A DNA stretch of 64,000 nt, taken from Streptomyces lunaelactis (GTDB lineage: Bacteria; Actinomycetota; Actinomycetes; Streptomycetales; Streptomycetaceae). The DNA is taken from contig NZ_CP026304.1 of NCBI RefSeq assembly GCF_003054555.1, positions 1,488,001 to 1,552,000 on the forward strand. The letters are read 5' to 3'. Below the pieces are notes generated by a model. The model saw only the letters and a list, made by a program, of their open reading frames with translations. It did not search any database and was not told the origin of the DNA. Position numbers and translations under genes: made by a program. Shown in pieces: positions 24,504 to 32,944 of this stretch (position 1 is its first letter; each line of letters begins with the position of its first letter).

Positions 24504-25673
24504 TCACGCGCCCGGCGCGAAGAGCTCGTCCTGGGCCGCCTCGCGGGCCGTCAGCAGCGCTCCGCTCAGCACCGCGGCGCCGCCCAGCTTTCCGGCCCGT
24601 ACCTCCGTACGCAGCGGGGTGAGTTCGGCCAGCCGCGCCTCGACCCGGGTGGCCAGTTCCGTGCCGCCCGCGTGGCCGACCTCCCCGCCGAGGACCACGC
24701 AGCCCGGGTCGAGGACGGAGGCGACCGCCGCCGCGCCGAGGGCGAGCCGCTGGGTCAGGGCGTCGAGGAAGTCGCCCCGTCCGGCTGCGACCGCGGCCCG
24801 GACGACGGATGCGGCCCGGGGCTCCTGGGACTCCGCCGCCTCGATGCCGTACTGGGCGCCGAGCGCGCAGACCGCGGCCGACGCGGCCAGCGAGTGGAAG
24901 CCGCCCTCGCAGTCGTCCGCGGCCGGCAGCCCCGTCGTGCCGGGCACAGGCAGGAAACCGATCTCCCCCGCGCCGCCCGACGCGCCCCGGCGGAGCCTGC
25001 CGTCCAGGAAGAGGGCCGCCCCGATCCCGTGGCCGAGCCACAGGAACACGAACGTGTCGCGGTCGCGGGCAACGCCGAGCCGCTGTTCCGCGACGGCCGC
25101 CAGATTGGTCTCGTTCTCGACGAGAACCCTGGCAGGCAGGCGCTCCTGGAGGGCGGCGACGAGGCTCCGGTGCCAGGCGGGCAGTCCGCTGGTGTCGCGC
25201 AGTTCGCCGCTGACCGGGTCGATCAGGCCGGGCGCGCCGATGCCGACGCTGTGCAGCCTGGACGCACCCGCCTCCCGCGCCGTCCGCTCCAGCAGGGCGA
25301 CCGCCCGCTCGACGGCGGGCTCGGTGCCGGTGTCGCTGCCGATGGGGAGTGAGGCCTCGGCGAGGGTGACGCCGAGCAGATCGGCGACGACGACGGTCAC
25401 GCTTCTGGTGCGTACGTCGAGGGCGGCGAGGTGGGCGCGGTCGGCGACGATCCCGTACACCCGGGCATTGGGGCCGCGGCGCTCGGCGCCCGACTCGCCG
25501 ACGACCTGGATCAGGCCGGATCCTTGCAGCCGCTCCACCAGATCGGCGACGGTGGGACGGGAGAGTCCGGTCATGGTCTTCAGCTGCCCTGCCGTCAACG
25601 GGCCTTCCTGCTGAAGCAGCCGGAGGGCGAGCCGGTCGTTGATGGCCCGGGCGGTGCTCGGGGATGCGGGCAT
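24504..25673 (-). CDS. ROK family transcriptional regulator
   Basis: A 389-aa NagC/XylR-type regulator. The N-terminal winged HTH is ALRLLQQEGPLTAGQLK... to TGLSRPTVADLVERLQGSGLIQ; the ROK sugar-binding domain has VGIGAPGLIDPVSGEL and GHGIGAALFLDGRLRRGASG. The zinc motif CxCGxxGC expected after GEIGFLPV is absent (the region reads GTTGLPAADDCEGGF), so this is a degenerate ROK without the usual metal site. It is divergent from the MFS transporter at 25761 and probably controls it through the inverted repeat between them. Confidence 0.88.
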   Translation of the reverse strand: MPASPSTARAINDRLALRLLQQEGPLTAGQLKTMTGLSRPTVADLVERLQGSGLIQVVGESGAERRGPNARVYGIVADRAHLAALDVRTRSVTVVVADLLGVTLAEASLPIGSDTGTEPAVERAVALLERTAREAGASRLHSVGIGAPGLIDPVSGELRDTSGLPAWHRSLVAALQERLPARVLVENETNLAAVAEQRLGVARDRDTFVFLWLGHGIGAALFLDGRLRRGASGGAGEIGFLPVPGTTGLPAADDCEGGFHSLAASAAVCALGAQYGIEAAESQEPRAASVVRAAVAAGRGDFLDALTQRLALGAAAVASVLDPGCVVLGGEVGHAGGTELATRVEARLAELTPLRTEVRAGKLGGAAVLSGALLTAREAAQDELFAPGA

Positions 25674-25707
25674 GCCGGAATCCTTCCAGACAGCTGCCGC
25701 GACTATT

Positions 25708-25728
25708 TATCAGGCAGGGTTCCTGATA
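25708..25728. promoter_or_regulatory. inverted repeat, candidate ROK operator
   Basis: TATCAGG (25708-25714) and CCTGATA (25722-25728) form a perfect 7-bp dyad with a 7-bp centre in the 87-bp divergent region between the ROK regulator and the MFS gene. The flanks (ACTATT and AGT) partly extend the symmetry. It is a plausible operator for the adjacent ROK protein. Confidence 0.55.
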
Positions 25729-25760
25729 GTTTACGCAGCACTGCTACGGGGAGGGTGGGC

Positions 25761-26993
25761 ATGGCGAGCGAAGTCGTCTTCGGGCAACCGCAGTTGAAGC
25801 GGGCGCGGTACGCCGTGGCCGCCGTCTTCTGTGTGCACGGCGCGGTCACCGGCAGCTTCGCCACCCGCATCCCGTGGATTCAGGACCATGCGGCGGTCAG
25901 CGCCGGGCAGCTCGGTCTCGCGCTCGCCTTCCCCGCGCTCGGCGCATCGGTGGCGATGCCGCTGGCCGGGGCGATCAGCCACCGCTTCGGCGCGCGCAAC
26001 GCGCTGCGCGGACTGATCGTGCTCTGGACCCTCGTGCTGACCCTGCCGTCCTTCGCGCCGGATCTGCTCGCCCTGTGCGGCGCACTGTTCGTGTTCGGGG
26101 CGACGGCGGGGATGTCCGACGTGGCCATGAACGCCCTGGGCGTCGAGATCGAGAACCGGCTCGACCGGTCGATCATGTCGGGCCTGCACGGCATGTGGAG
26201 CGCCGGTGCGCTGATCGGCTCCGCCGGCGGCACGCTCGCCGCGCATCTCGGCAGCGACGCCCGGCTGCACCACGCCCTCGCGGCCGCGACCCTGACCGCG
26301 CTCGGGCTGATCGCCTGCCAGGGCGTACTGGATCTGCGCAGCGACCCCGACGAGCAGCCGCCGCCGAGGTTCGCGCTGCCGCCCAAGTCCGCGCTGGCCA
26401 TCGGCGCGGTCGGGTTCTGCGCGGTGTTCGCGGAGGGTGCGAGCCTGGACTGGTCGGCGGTCTTCCTGCGGGACGTACTGGACACATCGCCCGGTCTCGC
26501 GGCCGCCTCCACCACCGCTTTCGCGCTGACCATGGCGGTGGCGCGGTTCGCGGGCGACCGGATCGTGGACCGCTTCGGCCCGGTGCGCACGGTGCGGGTG
26601 GGCGGCGTGCTGGCGACCGCGGGCGGGCTGCTGGTGGTCCTGGCACCCCATCCGGCCGTGGCGATGGCCGGCTTCGCGTTCATCGGGCTCGGCGTCGCCG
26701 TCGTCGTACCGCTGGCCTTCGCGGCGGCCGGACGCAGCGGCCCCCATCCGAGTCAGGCCATCGCGGGCGTCGCCACGATCACGTACACCTCGGGCCTGAT
26801 CGCCCCCTCGGCGATCGGCGCGGTCGCCGACGCCACGAGTCTGGTGGTGTCGTTCACTCTGGTGACGGCGCTTGCCTTCGGCCTGATCCTGGGGGCGGGG
26901 GTGCTGCGGTCGGCGGGACGGGAGAGCGCGAGGTCCGGCGCCGCGAACAACCTCCGCCCGGCGGGGTCTGAAGCGTGCGAACGGGATTCATGA
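25761..26993 (+). CDS. MFS transporter (efflux type)
   Basis: A 410-aa major facilitator with about 12 membrane segments, beginning YAVAAVFCVHGAVTGSFATR. The loop 2 motif is a variant (AISHRFGARNAL) and the second half has RFAGDRIVDRFGPVRTVRVGG. The substrate is unknown. The ATG at 25761 is preceded by GGGGAGG, and the frame open upstream would overlap the regulator. Divergence from a ROK regulator suggests a sugar-related or metabolite efflux substrate, but this is inference. Confidence 0.85.
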   Translation: MASEVVFGQPQLKRARYAVAAVFCVHGAVTGSFATRIPWIQDHAAVSAGQLGLALAFPALGASVAMPLAGAISHRFGARNALRGLIVLWTLVLTLPSFAPDLLALCGALFVFGATAGMSDVAMNALGVEIENRLDRSIMSGLHGMWSAGALIGSAGGTLAAHLGSDARLHHALAAATLTALGLIACQGVLDLRSDPDEQPPPRFALPPKSALAIGAVGFCAVFAEGASLDWSAVFLRDVLDTSPGLAAASTTAFALTMAVARFAGDRIVDRFGPVRTVRVGGVLATAGGLLVVLAPHPAVAMAGFAFIGLGVAVVVPLAFAAAGRSGPHPSQAIAGVATITYTSGLIAPSAIGAVADATSLVVSFTLVTALAFGLILGAGVLRSAGRESARSGAANNLRPAGSEACERDS

Positions 26994-27167
26994 ACGAGAC
27001 CGTGCGAGCGTAGGGCTGCCGGTTACGGGTGACAATGCCCCGCGCACGGTTCACGGATGGGACTACGACGACGCTTCCCGGCGGTAGCCGCCATTCGGGG
27101 TCCCCCGTTCTGGGGAAGCCCCGTCCGGTCAGTGCGCCATCTGGCCGACGGCTGGGACGCTGCCTCC

Positions 27168-27872
27168 ATGGCGCAGACGGAACAGTTCGCAGCGCGGGCC
27201 GGCAGCCGAACGTCCCCGGTCGACTCCGTGGTGGCGCGTATGCGCTCGTACCGCTCCGACTGGCCGGCGACGGACGGAGTCGCCGTCTTCAACCGGGTCT
27301 ATCTGGCCGTGACGGAGGAGATCGGCCGGCGTATCGACAGCGGCGGGTTCCCCGACCGGCGGGCCGCCGTCACCCTGGACGTCCTCTTCGCCCGGCGCTA
27401 TCTGACGGCCGTCGAGACAGTGGCTCAGGGGCGCCGGGCACCGGCGTGCTGGCGGCCGCTCTTCCAGTACCGGCGCCATCCCGGCGTACGGCCGGTCCAG
27501 TTCGCCCTCGCCGGTATCAATGCGCATATCGGGCACGATCTGGCGCTTGCGGTGGTGGACACGAGTCGTGCCCTCGACTGCGAACCGGCCGACCTGGAGG
27601 GTGAGTTCGAGCGCGTGGGCGACATCCTCACGCTGCTGGAGGAGCGTATTCGCGAGGATCTGATGCCGGGCCCCGATCTGCTGGAGCTCGCCGATCCGCT
27701 GACGCATCTGCTGGGCTCCTGGAGCCTGGACCGGGCCCGCGACGGCGCCTGGTCGGCGGCGCGGCTGCTGTGGGGCGTACGGGAATTCCCGGGCCTGGCC
27801 GAGGAGTTCACCGAACGGCTGGACACGGGTGTCGGGCTCGTGGGGCGCTGCCTGCTCACCCCCTTGCCCTGA
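27168..27872 (+). CDS. DUF5995 family protein
   Basis: A 234-aa helical protein of unknown function. The core reads DGVAVFNRVYLAVTEEIGRR, then ALAGINAHIGHDLALAVVDT and LADPLTHLLGSWSLDRARDGAW. Conserved His in NAHIGHDL could bind a metal. I chose the ATG at 27168 because the residues upstream are Arg/Pro-rich and unlike the family. A strong terminator follows. Confidence 0.75.
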   Translation: MAQTEQFAARAGSRTSPVDSVVARMRSYRSDWPATDGVAVFNRVYLAVTEEIGRRIDSGGFPDRRAAVTLDVLFARRYLTAVETVAQGRRAPACWRPLFQYRRHPGVRPVQFALAGINAHIGHDLALAVVDTSRALDCEPADLEGEFERVGDILTLLEERIREDLMPGPDLLELADPLTHLLGSWSLDRARDGAWSAARLLWGVREFPGLAEEFTERLDTGVGLVGRCLLTPLP

Positions 27873-27892
27873 CGCGGTCGAGAAGTTGATGA

Positions 27893-27931
27893 CCGTCCGG
27901 GGCCGGCCGGATCGCGGCCGGCCCCGGACGG
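27893..27931 (+). terminator. bidirectional terminator hairpin
   Basis: A perfect 16-bp stem (27893-27908 with 27916-27931) with a 7-base loop between the convergent DUF5995 and amine oxidase genes. Confidence 0.88.
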
Positions 27932-27935
27932 AAGC

Positions 27936-29627
27936 TCAGTCCTCCGGCAGCTCGACCGGTGCGATCTCGTCGTAGAGATCACCGGGGCCGGGGTTGCTGG
28001 GGTCGGTCGTACCGCCGAATTGCGCCATCACGCCCCACACCGCGTTCAGCGCGGTCTGTACGGCGCCCTCGGCCCAGCCGGCCGTCCAGGAGATGTCGTC
28101 ACCCGCGAGGAAGATGCCGCGCTTGTCCTCGGGCAGCCTGTCCTGCATGAAGTGGGTGAACAGCCGCCGCTGGTAGCGGTAGTGGCCGGGCAGGTTCGCC
28201 TTGAACGCGCCCATGAAGTAGGGCTCGTTCTCCCAGGAGACGGTGACCGGGTTGCCGATGATGTGGCTGCGCACGTCGACCTTGGGATAGATCTCCTTCA
28301 GCGACTTGAGCATGACCTCCATCCGCTCGTTCGCGGACAGCGGCAGCCACTTGAGGCTGTCGTCGCACCACGTGTACGAGAGGCAGATGACGGCGGGCTT
28401 GTCCGGGCCGTTGTCCAGCAGATAAGTGCCGCGCGTCATCCGGTCGGTCAGCGTCATCGACATGACATCGCGTCCGGTTTCCTCGTCCTTGTCCAGCCAG
28501 AACGGCCGGTCGACCGGGACGAAGAGCTTGGACGACTCCATGTAATGAGTGCGCTCCATCGCCGTCCAGTGGTCGATCGGGAAGAGCGAGTCGTCACAGG
28601 CGATCTTGGACAGCAGCATCCAGGACTGCGCGGTGAAGATGGCCGCCTGGTAGGTGCGGATGTCACCGGAGGCGTCGGTGACGGTGATCCGGTTGCCCGC
28701 GGTGCGGTGCAGCCGGGTCACGGCCGGGCGCGGGTCGCCCTCGTGGAGGGACTTCAGGGACGTGCCCTGTGCCCAGTGAACGATCTTCTCGGGCTCGCGC
28801 TCCCAGAGCCGCAGCGGCAGCTGCTGGCTGCCTTCGACGATGCCGCGGTGGTGGTCGTCCGCCTCGGAGTAGACGACGCGCAGGATCTCCAGGATGGAGT
28901 TGGGGAAGTCGGTGTCCCAGCCGCCGGTGCCGAAGCCGACCTGGCCGAAGATCTCGCGGTGCCGGAAGGACTTGAAGGCCTCGGAGTCGCAGAGGAAGCC
29001 GTAGAACGTCTGGTTGTCGAGCTTCTCCACCAGCTTCGCCCAGATCTCACGGATCCGCGGCACATCGCGCTCGCGCATGGCGCGGTTCATGTCGGAGAAG
29101 TCGGCGCCCTCTTCGAGACAGGCGTTCCAGGCGTCCATGACATCGCGGTAGACCTGCGGCAGATCGTCGATGGTCTCGGCGTAGTGCGACTCGCCCTTGA
29201 GGTCGACGACGGTCGACGGGGTGCTGGGGGAAAGGGGGTTGGGGAAGGGCTCGGTCGTCAGGCCCACCAGGTCGATGTAGTGCTGAAGCGCCGTGGAGGA
29301 CGGCGGGAAGCGCATCGCGCCCATCTCGGCGGTCAGTTCCGGGACACAGCCGTCGAAGCCGACGGTGCGCAGCCGGCCGCCGATCCGGTCCGCCTCGTAG
29401 ACGACCGGCTTGAGGCCCATCTTCATCAGCTCGTAAGCGGCGACGAGGCCGGAGAGCCCGCCGCCGATGACCGCGACCTCGGTGCCGTGCTCGGTCGCCG
29501 GTATCTGGCCGATGCCCGCGGGGTGGGCGAGGAAGTCGTCGTACGCGTACGGGAAGTCCGGACCGAACATGGTGATCGGCGGCTGCGCGTCGGTGTGCTG
29601 GACAGCGGTGGGCACAGTGGACGTCAT
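27936..29627 (-). CDS. flavin amine oxidase / L-amino acid 2-monooxygenase-like
   Basis: A 563-aa FAD enzyme of the amine oxidase superfamily. The FAD-binding motif is VAVIGGGLSGLVAAYELMKMG near residue 50 followed by YEADRIGGRL; the C-terminal FAD motif is IFLAGDDISWTAGWAEGAV. Length and these motifs fit L-amino acid oxidases and 2-monooxygenases (lysine, arginine or tryptophan type), which convert an amino acid to the amide. The upstream nitrilase-family amidase, 51 bases before it on the same strand, would hydrolyse such an amide. The basic substrate (lysine or arginine) is inferred from the pair plus a cationic-type permease. ATG at 29625-29627. Confidence 0.85.
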   Translation of the reverse strand: MTSTVPTAVQHTDAQPPITMFGPDFPYAYDDFLAHPAGIGQIPATEHGTEVAVIGGGLSGLVAAYELMKMGLKPVVYEADRIGGRLRTVGFDGCVPELTAEMGAMRFPPSSTALQHYIDLVGLTTEPFPNPLSPSTPSTVVDLKGESHYAETIDDLPQVYRDVMDAWNACLEEGADFSDMNRAMRERDVPRIREIWAKLVEKLDNQTFYGFLCDSEAFKSFRHREIFGQVGFGTGGWDTDFPNSILEILRVVYSEADDHHRGIVEGSQQLPLRLWEREPEKIVHWAQGTSLKSLHEGDPRPAVTRLHRTAGNRITVTDASGDIRTYQAAIFTAQSWMLLSKIACDDSLFPIDHWTAMERTHYMESSKLFVPVDRPFWLDKDEETGRDVMSMTLTDRMTRGTYLLDNGPDKPAVICLSYTWCDDSLKWLPLSANERMEVMLKSLKEIYPKVDVRSHIIGNPVTVSWENEPYFMGAFKANLPGHYRYQRRLFTHFMQDRLPEDKRGIFLAGDDISWTAGWAEGAVQTALNAVWGVMAQFGGTTDPSNPGPGDLYDEIAPVELPED

Positions 29628-29678
29628 GGGGTGCGGACTCCTTGCACGGAAAGGGTGAGCGGCGAGCGGGGACGGGGT

Positions 29679-30554
29679 TCAGATCAGGGAGGCGTACAGG
29701 CCTGGGCGGCGGTCGCGCAGATACGGATTCGCTTCGCGCGATGCGCTCAGCAGGCCTGGGTCCACTTCGCCGATCACCAGCTCCTCACCGCGTCCCGCGC
29801 GGGCCCGGGTGGCGCCGTCGGGGCTCGCGAGGCAGCTGAGCCCGACGAACTCGAACTCACCCTCCGGTCCGGTCCTGTTGACGTACGCGATGTACATCTG
29901 GCTCTCGAAGGCCCGCACCGGGACGACGGATTCGGCGACGAACTGGAACGGGTGCATCTGGGCGGTGGGCACCAGCAGCAGATCGGTGCCGGCCAGGGCG
30001 TGCGCACGGACGTTCTCGGGGAACTCCACGTCGTAGCAGATCAGCATGCCGATCCGGATCCCGCCGAGCTCGGCCTGGACGACAGGCTGCTCGCCCGGGG
30101 TGAACCACTGCTGCTCGAAGCAGCCGAAGAGGTGGGTCTTGCGGTAGTTCGCGAGCCGGTCGCCGTCCGGGCCGATCAGCTGCGCGGAGTTGAAGATCCT
30201 CCCCCGGTCTTCGGCCGGGGGTACCCCCATCTCGCTTCTCCCCCAGCCTTCGGCCGGGGGGACCCCCATCTCGCTTCGCTCGCCGTCGCGCTCGGGGTAG
30301 CCGTACATGACCGCGATGCCATGGCGTGCCGCGATCTCGGCGACGGACTGCGCACCGGCGCCGTCCGCGGGCTCGGCCAGGCGCCCAATGTCGTCGCCGA
30401 TGGCGTACCCGGTCAGGTACATCTCGGGGCAGACCAGCAGCCCGGCGCCGGCGGCCGCGGCGCGGCCCGCGGCCTCGTCGAGCACCTTGAGATTCCCGGC
30501 GACCGAACCCGGTCGGCCGGAACTCTGGAGCAAGGCGGTGCGCAGCGGCGGCAT
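29679..30554 (-). CDS. carbon-nitrogen hydrolase (nitrilase family amidase)
   Basis: A 291-aa amidase. The catalytic triad is visible: Glu in LLVCPEMYLTGY (about residue 44), Lys in NYRKTHLFG and Cys in GMLICYDVEFPEN. It probably hydrolyses the omega-amino or guanidino amide made by the downstream flavin enzyme, as DavA does in lysine catabolism. Between GYPERDGE and RGRIFNSAQL the protein carries two 13-residue repeats (SEMGVPPAEGWGR and SEMGVPPAEDRGR) encoded by a tandem 39-bp palindromic DNA repeat. Family members normally run straight from DGER to IFNSA. The insert lies in a surface loop region before the catalytic Lys, and the frame stays open. Confidence 0.88.
   Translation of the reverse strand: MPPLRTALLQSSGRPGSVAGNLKVLDEAAGRAAAAGAGLLVCPEMYLTGYAIGDDIGRLAEPADGAGAQSVAEIAARHGIAVMYGYPERDGERSEMGVPPAEGWGRSEMGVPPAEDRGRIFNSAQLIGPDGDRLANYRKTHLFGCFEQQWFTPGEQPVVQAELGGIRIGMLICYDVEFPENVRAHALAGTDLLLVPTAQMHPFQFVAESVVPVRAFESQMYIAYVNRTGPEGEFEFVGLSCLASPDGATRARAGRGEELVIGEVDPGLLSASREANPYLRDRRPGLYASLI
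30199..30276 (-). repeat. tandem pair of a 39-bp palindromic repeat inside a gene
   Basis: Unit A (30199-30237) and unit B (30238-30276) are 39 bp each, with about four differences. Each has a C-run, a CTTCGGC or TCTTCGGC centre, a G-run, then ACCCCCATCTCGCTT. The first part can fold back on itself. Because 39 is divisible by three, the host frame survives. A third clear copy lies in pyrR at 63271-63309. Confidence 0.9.
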
Positions 30555-30639
30555 GGCTGACCTCGGGCAGTCTGTGCGGGTGTGAGGGAGACGTTAAGAA
30601 CGGTACGGTCCGGCGTTCCCCCCGGACAAGGCACGACCG

Positions 30640-30698
30640 TTGCGCGCAGCAGGTGGATCCGTTGCGCAATCGGCGCCCGCAGCGGTGATTCATTGCGC
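30640..30698. promoter_or_regulatory. three TTGCGC sites, candidate Lrp operator
   Basis: TTGCGC occurs at 30640, 30662 and 30693 (intervals 22 and 31 bp), 86-145 bases upstream of the nitrilase-oxidase unit. The third lies within ATTCATTGCGCG, a 12-mer also found in the permease upstream region, where three TTGCGC sites have nearly the same spacing. The adjacent Lrp-type regulator at 30765-31220 is the likely ligand. Confidence 0.6.
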
Positions 30699-30764
30699 GG
30701 GACCCGATCCGACCCTGGTCGTACGCCCCCACGGCTGCGGTCGCAGACGGCCAGGTGGCTCCCT

Positions 30765-31220
30765 CTAGGTGGGTGCGCCCGACGAGAAGCGTCTGAGCAG
30801 CGGGGAGAGCACCAGCACCGACTTGGTGCGCTCCACGAAGGGCTCGCCCGCGATGCGCTCCAGCACTCGCTCGAAGTGCCTCATGTCGGCGGCGAAGACC
30901 TGGACGATCGCGTCCGCGTCACCGGTGACGGTGGAGGCGGACGCGATCTCCGGGTAGCGCTTGAGACCGCGCTCGATGGACTCGGGCGAGGTGTTGCGGC
31001 TGCAGTAGATCTCGATGAAGCCCTCGGTCGCCCAGCCGAGTGCCTTGGGGTCCACCCGTACGGTGAAACCGGTGATGGCTCCTTCGGCGCGCAGCCGGTC
31101 GACCCGCCGCTTGACGGCGGGGGCGGAGAGGCCCACCTCGGAGCCGATGTCCGCGTAGGAGCGGCGGGCATCCTCGGCAAGGGCGTGGACGATGCGTTCG
31201 TCGAGATCGTTCAGTCGCAC
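30765..31220 (-). CDS. Lrp/AsnC family transcriptional regulator
   Basis: A 151-aa regulator with N-terminal HTH (RLNDLDERIVHALAEDARRS and VGLSAPAVKRRVDRLRAEGA) and a C-terminal RAM domain. It begins 10 bases after the stop of the amino acid permease, so the two share a transcript. Its proximity to permease, amidase and oxidase genes, and the shared TTGCGC sites in both control regions, suggest that it senses the catabolised amino acid. ATG at 31218-31220. Confidence 0.9.
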   Translation of the reverse strand: MRLNDLDERIVHALAEDARRSYADIGSEVGLSAPAVKRRVDRLRAEGAITGFTVRVDPKALGWATEGFIEIYCSRNTSPESIERGLKRYPEIASASTVTGDADAIVQVFAADMRHFERVLERIAGEPFVERTKSVLVLSPLLRRFSSGAPT

Positions 31221-31230
31221 TGCGGGTGGA

Positions 31231-32697
31231 TCACTTCTCTGCCGTGGCCAGTCGGGAGCGGCGCATGCCGTAAACGAAGTAGAACACGAGGCCGACGATC
31301 ATCCAGCCCCCGAAGACCGCCCAGGTGACGCCCGGAAGGCTGAACATCATGTAGAGGCAGAACAGCAGGCCCAGGATCGGGGTCCCCGGGAACAGCGCCA
31401 CGCGGAAGGTGCGCGGCATGTCGGGCCGGGTGTACCGGAGGATCACGACGGCCACATTGACCAGCGCGAACGCGAAGAGCGTGCCGATGCTGGTGGCATT
31501 GGCCAGCTCGCCGAGCGGGATGGTCGCGGCAAGCACACCGCAGAAGAGCGACACGATCAGCGTGTTGGCGCGCGGGGTCCCGGTGCGGGCGTCGACCTTG
31601 GCGAAGACCTTGGGGACCAGACCGTCGCGGGCCATGGCGAACAGGATGCGGGTCTGGCCGTAGAGGACGGCGAAGACGACGCTGGCGATGGCCACGACCG
31701 CACCGGCGGCGAGGACGACGCTCCAGAAGCTGTGACCGGTGACGTCCTTCATGATCTGCGCCAGGGCGGCCTCGGTGCCCTCGAAGTCCTGCCACGGCAT
31801 GGCGCCGACGGCGACCACGGCGACGAGGCAGTACAGCACGGTGACGACGAGCAGCGACAGCATGATCGCCCGGGGCAGGTCCCGCTTGGGGTTCGTCGCC
31901 TCCTCACCGGCCGTGGAGGCGGCGTCGAAGCCGATGTACGAGAAGAACAGGGTGGCCGCGGCGGCGCTGATGCCGGTCACGCCGAGCGGGGCGAGCGGGG
32001 TGTAGTTGCCGGCCTTGATGCCCATGAAGCCGATCGCGCAGAAGATCACCAGGGTGACGATCTTGACGACCACCATGATCGTGTTGACCCGGGCGCTCTC
32101 CTTGGCGCCGCGCATCAGGAACACCATGGCGAGCAGGATGACGACCAGGGCCGGGAGGTTGATGAAGCCGCCCTCGCCGAGCGGGGCGGACACCGACTCG
32201 GGGATGGTGATGCCGAGCGTGCCGTCGAGCAGCTCGTTGAGGTATTCGCCCCAGCCGACGGCCACGGCCGCGACCGAGACGCCGTACTCCAGGATCAGAC
32301 ACCAGCCGCAGATCCAGGCGACGAGCTCGCCCATGGTGGCGTAGGAGTACGAGTACGAGGAGCCGGAGACCGGGATGGAGCCGGCCAGCTCGGCGTAGGA
32401 GAGCGCCGAGAACAGCGCGGTGAGACCGGCGATGACGAACGAGATGGCAACGGCCGGGCCGGCCAGCGGCGTGGCCTCGCCGAGCACCACGAAGATTCCG
32501 GTGCCCAGGGTGGCTCCGATGCTGATCATGGTCAGCTGCCACATGGAGAGCGAGCGGCGGAGCGTGCCGCCCTCGCCCTGCCCGCCCTCGGCGACCAGCA
32601 GTTCGACGGGCTTGCGCCGCATCAGCCGACCGGCGAGCCGCAGGCTCGTGGTGGGCGATGGCGCGGTCGCGGGTGGGGCTTCGCCGTGGTCCAGCAC
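31231..32697 (-). CDS. amino acid permease (APC, cationic amino acid transporter type)
   Basis: A 488-aa transporter with 12 or more membrane segments. The first segment carries the APC substrate motif SIGATLGTGIFVVLGEA; later regions read PVSGSSYSYSYATMGELVAWICGW (landmark at about 120-143) and FFSYIGFDAASTAGEEATNP, typical of YfnA/CAT-like carriers of cationic or branched amino acids. The start is GTG at 32695-32697 with GGAG nine bases upstream. It heads a unit with the Lrp regulator. Its substrate is probably that of the downstream oxidase/amidase pair. Confidence 0.9.
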   Translation of the reverse strand: MLDHGEAPPATAPSPTTSLRLAGRLMRRKPVELLVAEGGQGEGGTLRRSLSMWQLTMISIGATLGTGIFVVLGEATPLAGPAVAISFVIAGLTALFSALSYAELAGSIPVSGSSYSYSYATMGELVAWICGWCLILEYGVSVAAVAVGWGEYLNELLDGTLGITIPESVSAPLGEGGFINLPALVVILLAMVFLMRGAKESARVNTIMVVVKIVTLVIFCAIGFMGIKAGNYTPLAPLGVTGISAAAATLFFSYIGFDAASTAGEEATNPKRDLPRAIMLSLLVVTVLYCLVAVVAVGAMPWQDFEGTEAALAQIMKDVTGHSFWSVVLAAGAVVAIASVVFAVLYGQTRILFAMARDGLVPKVFAKVDARTGTPRANTLIVSLFCGVLAATIPLGELANATSIGTLFAFALVNVAVVILRYTRPDMPRTFRVALFPGTPILGLLFCLYMMFSLPGVTWAVFGGWMIVGLVFYFVYGMRRSRLATAEK

Positions 32698-32870
32698 TGC
32701 GGGGCTCCTTCATGGCTGCGGGTCGGCGCGACGGGTGACCGGCGGCGGCCCGCGGGCATGACGGATGTGCCCGCGCATGAGGGAGGGACCGCCGAGCAGA
32801 CGGTCACCGCCACTCCTGGTACGGGGCATGAGCCTACGAGTCCGCAGCTCACGCCCGTAATGCAGGGTTG

Positions 32871-32927
32871 TTGCGCGTCGGCGGACATTCATTGCGCGAT
32901 GACGGGTGTCACGGGGAAACATTGCGC
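32871..32927. promoter_or_regulatory. three TTGCGC sites upstream of the permease, candidate Lrp operator
   Basis: TTGCGC at 32871, 32892 and 32922 (intervals 21 and 30 bp), 174-230 bases upstream of the permease start. The middle one is in the 12-mer ATTCATTGCGCG shared with the nitrilase upstream region. These sites are also just downstream of the conservon genes, but those read in the same direction, so the region belongs to the permease. Confidence 0.6.
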
Positions 32928-32944
32928 CCGGGTGAACGACAGCG

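Noticed and set aside
27085..27116. G-run/C-run palindrome before the DUF5995 gene resembling the 39-bp element
   Set aside because: Only GGGGTCCCCC and a later GGGG/CCCC are shared; the TCGCTT end and the spacer do not match, so I could not call it a copy.
28020..30560. 846-codon open frame opposite the oxidase and amidase genes
   Set aside because: Shadow of two well-supported genes; composition is Asp/Gly/Val-rich with no domain.
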